Counted from the first letter of the stretch, positions 32,164-43,250 are shown. The stretch: 64,000 nucleotides of DNA from Viola odorata (GCA_963691705.1 OY829537.1:60984304-61048303), one strand, 5' to 3'. Numbers and translations are program-made. Notes: generated from the sequence alone by a model not told the origin.

Positions 32164-34443
32164 ATGGCTAGGACTAAGAAATCCTCTGAAGAGGGAGACC
32201 CTCAAAGGTCCTCCGGGGAAGAAGTAATTGATACTACTCCCACTTCTCTGTACACGCTGCCCTTAATTAACCGTAGACTTGCTAGGTTTTCTGCACGATT
32301 TCCCAAGGAATATCTCGTGCATCCTGCTTCTGAGTCGCTTCGACTGAACAACATTCTGCCCGAAAATAGTAGAATGATGTATGCTAAGCTCTTCGATCAT
32401 GGGTTTCGTCTCCCTCTTGACCCGCTCGTAAAATTGTTGTTGGCTGATTCTGATTTGGCTCCGGCTCAATTGAGTCCTAACGCGATTTGCGTTGTTAGTG
32501 CTTTTGCCGCACTGTGCCGTTTCAAGGGAATAGAATCTCCCACTTTAGCGTTGCTTCATGACATTTTCCAGTTGTATTCCCGTAAAGGGGTGATATCGAT
32601 ATCGCCTCGCTATGAAGACGGCTCTTTGAAGCCCTTTACCTGGAAGCTTATGGGCATTGAGTCTTCTATTCCTCACTGGAAAGAGGAATTTTTTATTGTT
32701 GATATGCCTGAGCCGTTGTGGAGGGCTGGCTTCAATGAAACAATTAAAGATGGGGCTTGGGGTCATCGGAAACCCCTTTTTGACCCAGAGGATGGCTGGT
32801 TGAAGACGCTGCTTCAATTTGATTTTAGTGTTGATGCCCGAAAAGTGGCCAACGGGTTGCCCGTGGAACGGTGCAAGAAGGGTGAGCGTTTGACCTTTTT
32901 CCTTTGCGTTGTCAAGAAGTACTAACGCTAACGTTTTGTAACTGTGCAGTGCCTCCGCCTGGTTGGGAGCCCGAGTATTTCCGGAGGAGAAGGAAACAGG
33001 AGGCTAAAAGAAGGTTGCCGCGGAAGCTAGGGTTGCTGCTAACGCCGAGGAAGGGGAGGCCACTGCTACCGCTAACGTTACGGGCACTCGGGTTGTAAGA
33101 AAGAAAAGACCTAGGAAAGCACGCGCTGCCCAACCCGTTTCGTCCCAAACTGTTGTTTCTTCAGAGGCTACGGTTGATCCGATTCCTGTTGGAATTCCTC
33201 TTGTATCCTCAACCACTCAGGTGTGTATTTTTCTTCTTTTTAAAACTTTGTTTTTCTTTTTGCACGATTTCCTTACCATGTTCTGCGTTATTTAGGAAGT
33301 CGTTGCCGCTTCTGCCCCTCCACCTCCCAGGGAGATATGGCTATCGCAGATGTCCTTCGCGAGCGTCAGAAGAAGACTCGCCATGAGCTTCAGAATAGCC
33401 CTTCTTCCTCGGCCGCCAACCGTACTTCGAGTGTCCTTGGGGGCGAGGGTGCGTCTGCTGATCAATCTGAACATGTTGATTTTGGCGGTCAGCCCCATGT
33501 GCCTCCTGGTTCTCCAATTCATTCTGCTCACACCCCAACGGGCTATGATTCTGATGCCCTTAATCTTGAGGTGCCTGGAGGAAATGAGGTCTCAATGCCT
33601 AACGTGGAAGGTTCCACCAGTCGGCCAGCTTCTCCTGTTGCGTTGTTCTTTGTTCCGATGCCTCATCCAACCATCGCGAGGGGTGGCCCCGTCCCTGCCT
33701 TAATGGCTGGTATCTCTCAGTACGAGCCTCCTCTCTTGCCAACTCACCACATCAGCTTACGCTCCTTTAGGGACAATATTCTGCAGTTTCCTGCTGACGC
33801 TGATAATGATACCGTGCTTTCCTCTACCGCTTATCTGGTGCCAGAGATTTTATCCCTTCCGAGAGAGAGGGATGCCTTTGTGGCTCGGGGCGAGCAGGGG
33901 TGCATAAATTTCCTTCGCTCTCAGGCGCTTTCTATGCTTTGCCATCTTCACTATATGGATGAGGAGAATGCCAGAGTTGTAGCTAACGGGCAAGGAGAGA
34001 TAAACAGGCTGCTGGAAGAGCGACAGCGTCTTGAAAATGCCCTCAATGCTGCCCACGACGGTATGGAAGCTGCCCGGGGAGAGGCTACCGCTGTTAAGCA
34101 AGAGCTGGAGACCGCTAAGTTGGCTCTGGAAGAGGAAAAGCGACAGAGTGCCAATCTGGCCATACGCCTTTCTCAGGAGGAAAATAATCTGCGTCTGGAG
34201 AGGCAGAGAAACGCTGAGCTATCTGCCGATTTCTCCCTTAACGCTGAGAAGAGTCGTTGGTACTTGGAGCAGGGCGGGGGAATCATGTCGGAAGTTGTGA
34301 TGCATCACTATGGGGTTGAGGGGCTCCGTATTGACGATCTCTCTGCGTATTTTGATAAGAGAGCCTCATCCGTTACTGATAGTGGTTTCTACCAGTGGAA
34401 GGCTGCTCAGCAAGGAGGGGTCAACGCGCCGCCCAATCCTTAG
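32164..34443 (+). CDS. Antisense gene d of element C: PF04195-like protein with long coiled coil, three exons
   Basis: Exon 1 (32164-32881, 239 codons) is a paralogue of exon 1 of gene c: MYAKLFDHGFRLPL, AICVVSAFAALCRF, WKEEFFIVDMPEPLWRAGF. Intron 1 (32882-32949) has donor AGG/GTGAGCG, a TACTAAC branch-like site and acceptor GTGCAG, at the same position and phase as in gene c. Exon 2 (32950-33220) encodes an Arg/Lys/Ala-rich linker; it needs a one-base correction near 33005. Intron 2 (33221-33330, acceptor CTCCCAG) leads in phase into exon 3 (33331-34443), whose 371 codons end in a coiled coil (about 33960-34240; INRLLEERQRLENAL and similar heptads). In all, about 700 residues. Role unknown; similar antisense ORFs are known from Tat-lineage elements. 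Confidence 0.72.
32882..32949 (+). other. Predicted intron 1 of antisense gene d (68 nt)
   Basis: GTGAGCG donor, TACTAAC at 32919-32925 as a branch-like motif, and acceptor CTGTGCAG. The phase (after the first codon base) equals that of gene c intron 1. Confidence 0.7.
33221..33330 (+). other. Predicted intron 2 of antisense gene d (110 nt)
   Basis: Donor CAG/GTGTGTAT and acceptor CCTCCCAG/GGAGAT. T-rich between 33227 and 33260. Splicing joins exon 2 to the frame beginning GGAGATATGGCT. An alternative acceptor TTATTTAG at 33296 would not keep the frame. Confidence 0.6.
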
Positions 34444-34814
34444 ACTTCTTATTGTTTAGATGCTTTAAATTTTTGTGGCTGACGTGCCCGTCCATATTTT
34501 GTACTTTAAACAATGTCGGCCTTGACTTGATTAATCCCCTCTTTTTTGGATAATCTTCTTTTCTTCATGATGCCGTTTGATCGCTTGTCCGCATAGGACG
34601 TTTGTCGTCCGATTTCCATAGATATATAATATTCCCCCGTTTGCTTTTCATCAGCCGTATTCAAGTAGCTTTACCATTGTATCCTACGATAACATTTCTG
34701 AGAGTAAGTCAGCGTTGTTTCCACATCTGCTGCACTCATATTCATGCCGTCCCTTGTTGTCAAAGGGGGCTTTATGTCTATCTCAACGTTGTTGTTGCAG
34801 TATGGACACCTCTT

Positions 34815-35205
34815 CATCCTCGCTTCACCGGGTATCAACCGCGCGGCTACTAGTTAGGATCTCTTTTGTTTCCTTTCGCCAAAGATTGGCTCCAACATCG
34901 CTTCACCGGGTATCAACCGCGCGGCTACTAGTTGGGATGCCCTTTGTTTCTTTTCGCCACAGATTGGCTCCAACATCGCTTCACCGGGTATCAACCGCGC
35001 GGCTACTAGTTGGGATGTCCTTTGTTTCTTTCCGCCACAGATTGGCTCCAACATCGCTTCACCAGGTATCAACCGCGCGGCTACTAGTTGGGATGTCCTT
35101 TGTTTCTTTCCGCCACAGATTGGCTCCAACATCGCTTCACCGGGTATCAACCGCGCGGCTACTAGTTGGGATGTCCTTTGTTTCTTTCCGCAACAGATTG
35201 GCTTT
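34815..35205 (-). repeat. 78-bp tandem repeat, five units (element C)
   Basis: The mark CGCTTCACCGGGTATCAACC occurs at 34821, 34899, 34977, 35055 and 35133 (one with CACCAGG), an exact 78-bp period. Because 78 is 26 codons, both strands show open frames of 26-residue repeats; I do not regard these as genes. Confidence 0.95.
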
Positions 35206-35210
35206 GGGGA

Positions 35211-35690
35211 GTGCCTCGTCTTAGTGAGCTGTCTGATCAGGACCAGCCATCACAAGGATAGGACTTTTCACCCCCAAGCGTTGTACCTCACGTCCGTGGA
35301 ATCGTGCCTCGTCTCAATGGGTCGTCTATGTGAGCACGGTTACCACAAGGATAGGATTTTCACTTCCAGGACGGAGTTAGTCTCTCCTTGGGGCGTGCCT
35401 CTCCTTATGGGGTTACCACAAGAATAGGATTTCACTCCCAAGGATTTCGGGGCGTGCCTCATCTTAACGGGCCGTCTATGTGAGCATGGTTGCCGCAAGG
35501 ATAGGATTTTCACTCCGGGAAGCCGTTTGGGGTCGTGCCTCATCTTAATGGGTCGTCTATGCGAGCACGGTTACCACAAGGATAGGATTTTCACTCCCAA
35601 ACGCCTTGTTATGCCAGGGCGTGCCTCGTCTTAGTGAGCTGTCTGATCAGGACCAGCCATCACAAGGATAGGATTTTCACTCCTGGCATT
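35211..35690 (-). repeat. Second repeat block, six degenerate units (element C)
   Basis: Units begin CGTGCCTCGTCTTA (or variants) at about 35211, 35304, 35394, 35453, 35534 and 35620. Each ends with CACAAGGATAGGATTTTCACTCC. Spacing varies from about 60 to 93 bp. The block lies just downstream of the integrase in the element's direction. Confidence 0.9.
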
Positions 35691-35774
35691 CTTCGCTACC
35701 TGCATATTACCAGTAGCAAACGCGCAGTGAATATCTCAATATTCATTTATTAGAATAACTTTGATGTTACCCGA

Positions 35775-36695
35775 TTAGCTCTTGGCGTGGTACAGCCTCA
35801 GCCGGGCGATGTTCCAAGAGTTCTGCAAGGGCGTTCTCTCGAGCGTTTCCAGATGGTATGCTCCTTTTCCCACAATACGGGTGACACGATACGGTCCATC
35901 CCAGTTTGGACTGAGTTTTCCCATACGTTGTCCTGCCGCCCGCCTATCTCTGAGCACTAAATCTCCGGTTTTGAGCAATCGCTCCCTCACTTGCCGATTA
36001 TGATATTGTGCCATTTTCCTTTTGTAGTGCAGGGTTTTCAGGAGGGTTTCCTCGTGTGTTTCTGGTAGAGTGTCGAGGTTAGCTCGTAACCTTTCTTCGT
36101 TGTTTTCTTCTTTGAAATGAGCCACCCGAAGGCTCATCATGCCAATCTCGACTGGTGTGACAGCCTCGGTTCCGAATGCTAATGCGAACAGGGTCTCTCC
36201 CGTGCTGGCCTTGACAGTCATGCAGTAGGCCCATAGTACATATGGCAATTCGTCTGGCCATTTCTTCTTGGAACCTTCCAGGTTTCTTTTGATGCCACTG
36301 AGGATGCTGCGGTTGGTTACTTCCGCCTGACCATTGGTTTGGGGATGTGCCACAGAGGAGAATCTTTGCTCGATCTGGAACTCTGCACATCGATCCCTGA
36401 AGAACTGACTTGTGAATTGTGTCCCATTGTCGCTAACCAGCACGCGTGGTACTCCAAATCGCATGATGACTTGGTGTTTGAAGAAACGCCAGATTTTTTC
36501 GGTGGTGATGGTAGCTAACGCCTCAACTTCGGCCCACTTTGTGAAGTAGTCCACCGCTACGACCACAAATTTTAACTGAGATCTGGCCTTTAGAAACGGG
36601 CCCAGGATGTCAATCCCCCATTTTGCAAACGGGCACGGAGCAACTATTTCTGAAATTGGCACGGCCGGCTTTCGAGGAATCTTAGCATATTCCTA
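35775..36695 (-). pseudogene. Integrase of element C
   Basis: The catalytic triad is present: D of WGIDILGPF, D of VSDNGTQF and E in HPQTNGQAEVTNR, with a normal spacing. The C-terminal region has the KTGDLVLRDRR and GKLSPNWDGPY blocks typical of Tat-lineage and Athila integrases. The frame is open for 296 codons but is separated from the upstream RNase H frame by one in-frame TAG (36693-36695) where the family has CAG (KCQ). The product would join retrotransposon DNA to host DNA in the nucleus. Apart from that stop it looks intact. Confidence 0.9.
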
Positions 36696-38276
36696 GCATT
36701 TCTGACAGGTTTTCACGAAGTTATGACAATCTCGTCGAATGGTGGGCCAGTAAAATCCTGACCGGAAGACTTGGGCTGCCAGAGTAGCGCTAGCGATGTG
36801 CATGCCACATATCCCTTCGTGAATTTCACGTAACACATGTAAGCCTTCTTGTTCCGTTATGCATTTAGTGGCCGGATGGGAGAAACATCTCCGTATTAAC
36901 TCTCCGTTATAATATGTGCATCGTGCTGCCCGTTTTAGGACTTTCTTTCTCTCTGTATGGTCTCCCGGTAGTTTATCATGTTTTAGGTATTCTATCACTG
37001 GGATCCTCCAATCATTTTCCATTTCTTCCACACAGAGCGATGCCTGCTCTTCCATGAAAGAAGGTGTAGGCAGTTCTCCATAGCGCATGTCACTGGGTAT
37101 TGAGGCTTCCGGATTGGCCGCCATCTTGGCGAGGCTATCAGCCTCTTCATTATTTTCTCTAGGAATGTGTTCAAAGGTGACCAGAGTACCTTTTTCCTGT
37201 ATGTCTGACAGCTCACGCTTCACTTTGGCCAAGTATTGGGCCATGATGGGTTCTCTGGCTTGGGAGTTCCCCAGAACCTGATCCATTATTAGCTTGGAAT
37301 CTCCTCGGATCTTTAAACGTGTTCTGCCTTCCTTCTCCACACCGGGAGTGGCTTCGATGGAGAAACTATTTCCAATTCTGAGTCCTGCCAGCAGCGCTTC
37401 GTATTCAGCCGCATTGTTGGACAATGGCTGCAGGATTCTGATGGCGTATCGCATCTCCAGGCCGTTTGGTCCAACTAAGAAGACTCCTGCGCCTGCTAAC
37501 TCTTGATTTTTTGCTCCATCTACGTGGATAACCCACGTATCTGCATATGTCTCCGGAGGCGGTAGGCATGAACTTTCTGCTTCTTCCTCTAACAGATCTA
37601 TTTTTGCGTCCTTTGTGAACGTGCACTCAGCTATGAAGTCAGCTAACGCTTGGGCTTTAACGGCCGGTCTAGCTTTGTATTGCAACCCGTATCGTTCGAG
37701 CTCGATAGCCCAAATTAGCATTCTTCCTGAAGATTCAGGTTTTCTGAAGATTCTTCTCAACGGCTGATCCGTGAGTATAGTGACGGGGTGGGCTTGGAAA
37801 TATCGATCCATCTTTCGCGTGGCTTGCACTAGAGCGAGTGCTATCTTCTCGATAGGAGCGTATCGCAGTTCGGCATCTTTCAATATGTGACTCACGAAGA
37901 ATACAGGACGATGCACGTGCGCTTCACTTCGCACAAGGACGGCGCTGAATACCTCGTCAGCTATTCCCAAATATAAATATAGTTCATCGCCAGGCTCGGG
38001 CCTCGTCAGCACTAAATCTGATGACAGGTAAGCTTTTAGCCCTGCAAACGCTTTCTCACATTCCTCTGTCCACCCGAAAGGAGCCTTGTTTCGGATGACT
38101 TTGAAGAAAGTCAAACATCTCTCGCCTTGCTTAGATATGAATCGTCCCAACGCGATGATGCACCCGGTTAACTTCTGTATCTCTTTGACAGTCCGCGGGG
38201 GTATCATATCCTGTATGGCTTTTATCTTTGAAGGGTTGGGTTGGATGCCCTTCCCGTTTGTAATGCAAACATGCAC
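36693..38276 (-). pseudogene. RT C-terminal part (thumb/connection), RNase H and zinc finger of element C
   Basis: The frame begins within RT after a deletion (next feature), with IQPNPSKIKAIQDM and a KCEKAFAGLK-like connection block, then LTDQPLRRI. The RNase H domain follows: WVIHVDGAKN (D), NNAAEYEALLAGL (E), RGDSKLIMDQ (D), and PRENNEEADSLAKMA with the final D. The end has the H2C2 integrase finger up to KTCQKC and a TAG at 36693-36695. All four RNase H acids are visible. It belongs to the same polyprotein as gag, protease and integrase. Confidence 0.88.
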
Positions 38277-39805
38277 TTCCGTGGGTTTAGCTTCATCTTG
38301 TGCTTTCTCATCACATTGAGAACTTCTTCCAAGTCAGCGAGGTGTTCTCTGAAACTCCGACTTTTGATCAAGATTTCATCCACGTAAGCCTCTACATTTC
38401 TCCCGATTTGATTTTCAAAAACTTTGTTTGCCATACGTTGGAATGTTGCTCCGGCATTCTTTAGCCCAAACGGTATTGCGGTATAGCAGTATGTAGCCCT
38501 AGGAGTGATGAAGGCAGTTTTTTCTTCGTCCTCTACGGCCATAGGGATTTGGTGATATCCGGAATTTGCATCTAGGGAGCTTAGATAAGCATATCCAGCG
38601 GTTTGATCGACTAATTGATCTATTCGCGGAAGGGGATAGCAGTCCTTGGGACAGGCATTATTTAGGTCAGTGAAGTCGATGCACATGCACCAGTCCCCGT
38701 TAGGCTTTGGAACCAACACAGGATTAGCTAGCCAGGTCGGGTATTGAACTTCTCGGATGAACCCCGCATCTGTGAGTTTTATCAACTCCTTTTTGATGGC
38801 CGCTATCTTTTCCGATGAAAAAGCACGTCGCTTTTGTTGAACGGGCTTGGCGTCAGGACTAACGTTCAGCCGGTGTTCCGCAACTTCCCAAGAGATTCCG
38901 GGCATGTCTGCTGGCTTCCACGCAAATTCTCCCTTGCATTTCCTCAACAGCCGGATTAATTGCGCGTTTTCTTCAAGGCTCAGTTTCTTGGCTAAGAGAT
39001 TCATTTCACTATCCTTACCGATAGGGATTGATGCCATCTGATCTAGTGGCTGAGTACGCTTTTCTTCTTTATCATCGAACGGGTCGTCTGCCACGCAAAC
39101 GTAGCGGTCGCAACTCCTTTGAGTCATAAGCAAGTAGCATTCGGCTGCCAGCTTCTGGTCCCCTTTGATTGAGACCACGCCATCCCACGAGGGATATTTC
39201 ATCCGCAGGTGTTTTTGAGATATGGCCACTCCAAAACGATTAAGGAATGGTCGCCCCAAAATGGCATTATACGGTAACATCAGGTCTACAACTAGAAATA
39301 ATAACTCTTCGGAGCGTTTGGATGTGTCTTCCCGGAAGTACACCGGCAGGGATGTTACTCCGGCGACCGGAATCGGTACTCCGTCAATCCCAATAATTGG
39401 CCTCGTGCAGGGCAATAGATCACTGTCAGGTCATTTCATCAAGTTGTACGCTTCCAATGAAAATAGGTTCACAGCGCTCCCGTTATCAACAAGGGTCCTT
39501 CTTACCCCATGACTTCCAATGACGGGCGTTACGACCATCGCGTCCTTATGAGGGAAAACAATGCCTTTTTCGTATTCCTCTGAGAAAGACAATATCATTC
39601 TGTCTAAGGCACTTATTGCCTCAATTTTCGTTTGCGCGCTCTCCCGTTTGTGCTTTTCCCCAGGGTTGGGCGTTTGCGGCATGATTTCCTCGCAATAGGG
39701 TGTTCCCCCAGCAATGATATTTATCATGGGCATCTGATCACTATCGATAGCGAGCACTTCTCTATTTGGCCCGAGGGGAACTGTGTTAGCCCCTGTGGCG
39801 TGCTA
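38222..39805 (-). pseudogene. Protease and RT N-terminal two thirds of element C
   Basis: The protease region carries TLVDNGSAVNLFS, where the active-site aspartate is followed by NGS. A TGA at 39431-39433 lies downstream in the same frame. RT follows: a VLVPKPNGDWCMCIDF block, LSSLDANSGYHQI with the first catalytic Asp, and the active-site box, which reads YVDE (codon GAA at 38374-38376) instead of the usual YVDD. At about 38270 a short deletion removes the expected GKFLG-type segment and shifts the frame. The first stop of this stretch is TAG 39803-39805. With the changed active site and the stops, this copy should not encode a working RT. Confidence 0.85.
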
Positions 39806-41616
39806 AGGCGCTTGCCTCTGCTCAGTTGTCATTCCAGTTGGGTTGTTTCTGGCTTCTTCCCTTGCCTTTGTGGCAAATTCCCCAAGGTAGTCCTCTTCGA
39901 CCAATCATTCTATAGCCAATTTTAGTTCTCTGCATACATCTGTCGAATGTCCCTTGACCTTATGGAATTTACAGTATGCATTTTCTCTTCCTCCCATGAT
40001 TACTCCTGGTTTCACAGGAGCTGGGTAACGGATGGGCAGATTCCTCTGTTGGACTATCGCTAAGATCTCCGCTCTTGGGAGTATGAGAGATGGGAGGTCA
40101 GGGTCGTATATCCGGCCTTTTGGCGGCTCCGTTTGCTTCCGAGTGGGGGACCCTCCGGGTCTTCCTTTCGAGAAGTTGCCTCTCGGCCGGTTAGGGGTTT
40201 TGGTATTATGTTCTTTCCGCTGTCCGTGATCCTCGATGGGTCTAGCGTCAGGGGCATTGCTGTGCAGGACGTTAGGGGCCACATATGGGTCTGTCGGCAT
40301 GCCTCGGATCCAATCTCTATTTTCCTCCTCTTCCATTCTCGCATAGTTATGCGCTTTCAGCCTCAACGCGTCCAGGGTCATTGGGGGGTCTACCATTAGC
40401 GTGTCTTTCAATTTACTGTATCGGCAGTTGCATTTCAGGGCCTCAATCGCAAAATTGATAGTGACCCCTGGCGTTAGGGACATTTCAAGATCAAATCGAC
40501 CTAAGAAGTCGTTCAACGATTCCTGTGGTTTTCGATGGATATCGAACAGTGCAGCTGCTGACTTTCTGATAGGAATAGCCGTGCTAAACCGACTTTTGAA
40601 TTTTTCTTCCAATTGAGAAAAATAGTCGATAGACCCGGCGGGGAGTCCCTCAAACCATAGACGTGCCACTCCTGACAGCGTCATTACGAAGATCTGACAC
40701 AATGCTGCATCACTGCGCGTTTGGAATTGCACGAAGTCCTTCACCTTATTGAGGTGAGAAATAGGATCTTTCGTGCCATCATATGATTCTGCGGGGACTT
40801 TCACATGTCGATGGACTCTGTGGTGCCTGACACGGTAACTGAACGGATGGCCATCGTTAGCGTCAGGGACCCCACGAGGCTGATGCGGGTGTGGAATTTC
40901 AGCGTCGTATCTGGGATTCTGAGGGTCATATTCCTGATGTCTCCTAGGAGATCGGTTGCGGCTCCTTGGAGTTCGAGCTCGTCGTCCTCTGCTGCTAGAT
41001 CTCTCACTGTATCTAGGAGATGGCTCTCTCACTATATTCCCTCGTCGATCATCCCAGTGCTCTCTATACTCGTCACGCTGGCGGGCTGCTTCGGGGATAG
41101 AGATTCCTCCCCTGCATTGTCCAGAATAGTCGGCAGGTCCACGCGTGAATGGTGGGACGTTTATGGGGGCCAAAGAGAAAGGCAAGGAGGACGGGGGTGC
41201 CCTAGATTGTTGGGGCGATAAGGGTCGTTCGTTGACAATGGACGGAGTGAAAATTACTTGGGAGGACACACCAGGTCTCGAGGCATGAGGAGTAAATCCA
41301 GCAGCCATCTCTGTCAGCTGATCCAGTTGAGCCTGGAGAGCTGCTATTGAGTTCGCGAAAGGGTTGTCCGCTTCTCCTATCATAGATCTCCCCGCTTGGG
41401 GGTGGGATGGCTGGTTCCCGCTATATGGGAGAAGGGAGAGCAAATCTGGAATGTAATTTCTTCCGAACTTGACCCAGGAGGAAGATCTAATTCTCCTGCA
41501 GTGACGTCCTGCCCTGGGGTGAAGGTGTCAGAGGTAGCGAAGGGAAACAGGCGTCTGCGGGTGTTGTATGGGATGTTGGAAGTTCGGGACAGCGCCGAAT
41601 CTGACTCTGAGGCCAT
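39806..41616 (-). pseudogene. Gag of element C
   Basis: The N-terminus starts at ATG 41616 and runs to about 41440, where a one-base shift leads into a long frame ending at TGA 39905-39907. That TGA is probably a changed CGA, and the frame goes on to TAG 39803-39805. Visible parts are an Arg/Ser-rich linker (about 40880-41030), the gag core (VPAESYDGTKDPISHLNKV, VARLWFEGLPAGSI, FLGRFDLEM) and a C-terminal zinc-knuckle-like YCKFHKVKGHSTDVC. Length (about 600 residues) is normal for Tat-lineage gag. Gag and pol are in one frame, as in this lineage. Confidence 0.87.
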
Positions 41617-41681
41617 AATCCTTCTAGCTTCGGGGAGGAGGAGCTTGGTTATTAAGGATGCTCACTTAATAGAAACCAAAA

Positions 41682-41700
41682 CTCTCAACGAGAGCACCAA
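41682..41700 (-). promoter_or_regulatory. Primer binding site of element C
   Basis: On the minus strand, two bases after the 5' LTR comes TTGGTGCTCTCGTTGAGAG. TTGGTGCT...GAGAG is the usual start of the internal region in many plant Tat-lineage elements. This fixes the element's orientation as minus. Confidence 0.7.
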
Positions 41701-41702
41701 TT

Positions 41703-42286
41703 TGATAATAATTTGTCTTCTGCCGAAGGATGTATGGTGGAACGGCTCCTCTCAGATCAGTGCTCACGACGGTCCGTTGTACCTGCAATGCGCCGGAGGG
41801 GTCTCCGGCGGAAACACTCCGATGCTTAAGTCAGTATGAGTACTGAATTTGGCAAAGTTTGGGCCAGTAGAGTCTGCTTACCTGCCTCCTTTGTGGGGGA
41901 GGTATTTATAGGAGAATGGGGCGTTCCCGCCCGTGTAAATTAGTATTGAGCTATCGCTCGCGTTAGGGTCTGTGGTTCGCCCTTATCGTGACACGCTACC
42001 TTGGCGGTAGGTGTATAGGTAGATATTGCCACGGTAGGATAATGGCCGGAGCGTTCTTCCTGACGCATGGTTTCCTCTGGGGGGAGATAACTCTTTGAGC
42101 CATCCAAAAGGTCCGTGAGAGGAGCCGGTAGGGCATCGTTAGCCCTCATAGCGTTAGCCCTCATAGCATTAGCCTTCGGGGGAGGTATCAACCTTGTCCC
42201 TACCGCGGCGGTGTGAAACGGTGGTTGTGTCCTTTCCCACTGGGTGATAGACGAAAGTACCCTTTCTTTTAGGTGAATTGTTATCA
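41703..42286 (-). repeat. 5' LTR of element C
   Basis: 584 bp. Compared with 26827-27396 it has a 15-bp tandem duplication (GCCCTCATAGCGTTA, around 42140-42170), one missing G and about seven substitutions. The TATA-like CCTATAAATACC is at 41901-41912 on the minus strand. The LTR ends and the flanking GTATG are perfect. Confidence 0.92.
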
Positions 42287-42374
42287 GTATGGATTGGAGC
42301 ATGACGAGCATCGGATTACTCGTCTCATCCGACTTCGCATCATTGTTGCCGATAACATTTTCTTGTGACATCAT
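42287..42374 (-). pseudogene. Start of the gag gene of element D
   Basis: ATG at 42374 (or 42371) opens a frame, acidic and Ser/Asn-rich, that reaches the insertion site of element C. It resumes in the same frame at 26826, on the other side of C, after removing one GTATG. This ties 42287-44217 to the fragments at 26373-26826 and 9500-10054. Confidence 0.7.
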
Positions 42375-43236
42375 AAGTATTTTCCTGCACAAATAACAAA
42401 CGTTAGTAATAAACTGCTCCCTCACATGTTTACACTTCTGTTTAATCAATCGCAAAAGTTGTACTCACAAATGCTCAAGCTCTCGGTACAAAATTGGTGC
42501 TAAGAAGTTACTTACGCTCGTTGTGCGCAACTCTGAATGTTCACTACCGCTCAAGTCACAATCTCAGGAACACAAGATAATAGACTAAAAGAATAGTGAA
42601 CCTAGACAGACTCAAAAGGAAATAATACATAAGGAAGACTCAAGGGAAGATGACACAAAATAAAAACCCTAGTCGGAAATTACTAATGGACTAGCCGGAA
42701 TCCGGCTGACTTTGGACACAAGAGTTAGGTGTTTAGGACTTAGACACTTAACTTCAGGACTTGAAGACTTAAAAATAAAATACTTAAGTTGGATGTTTAG
42801 AACAAATAGTAGCTAACACTTGATGTTTAATACTCCTCATAGTGAGCAACGAGAGAACCTCTTGAAGAACACCTTGAATGTTCTTGACTCAACCTTCGGC
42901 TTTGCCACTAAAATTTTGAAAATGATTGTGTAAAATCACAAGATTGACTCTAAACACTTGTTAAGATATAGCACAATAAATTTCAACCAAGAAAGAGGAA
43001 AAAATTTAGTTGAAAAGCAAATGAAAACGTACTCAAAGATGAACACCAAGAACACCAAGACTGAAATTTTGCAAGCTCTCGGCTTTAGTGTCTAAAATGC
43101 ATGAAAATTTCACCAAACATTAGGAAAACTCAAGATTAATGTTTAACACACATAAACTGAGGTTTTTGGACAGAAATTTTGGTTCTTTTTGGGACAAAAA
43201 TGTGGACACAAGATGAGCAAACTCAAGAGCCCAAAA
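42375..43236 (-). other. 5' leader of element D
   Basis: 860 bp between the PBS and gag. AT-rich with no gene I can support. There are low-order repeats of CAAGA and CTTGA type (around 42840-43080). Confidence 0.55.
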
Positions 43237-43250
43237 GCTCTGCTACCACT
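43237..43250 (-). promoter_or_regulatory. Primer binding site of element D
   Basis: On the minus strand the sequence next to the LTR reads AAGTGGTAGCAGAGC, close to the TGGTATCAGAGC that pairs with initiator tRNA-Met in many plant retrotransposons. Confidence 0.65.

Larger units (their letters stand above)
26827..42286 (-). mobile_element. Element C: Tat-lineage Ty3-gypsy retrotransposon with antisense genes
   Basis: Two nearly identical LTRs (26827-27396 and 41703-42286) enclose 14.3 kb, and the whole is flanked by a perfect GTATG duplication (26822-26826 and 42287-42291). On the minus strand the order is 5' LTR, PBS, gag, protease, RT, RNase H, integrase, two blocks of tandem repeats, then four ORFs on the opposite strand, and the 3' LTR. 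Tat-lineage elements such as Grande and Retand are known to carry extra ORFs, often antisense, between pol and the 3' LTR. By eye the LTRs differ by about seven substitutions and two indels, so insertion was recent relative to A, B and D. It lies in the gag of element D. Confidence 0.9.

Noticed and set aside
34715..35224. ORFs with 26-residue repeats on both strands
   Set aside because: The 78-bp period is a multiple of three, which keeps frames open by arithmetic. No start context or family signature supports translation.
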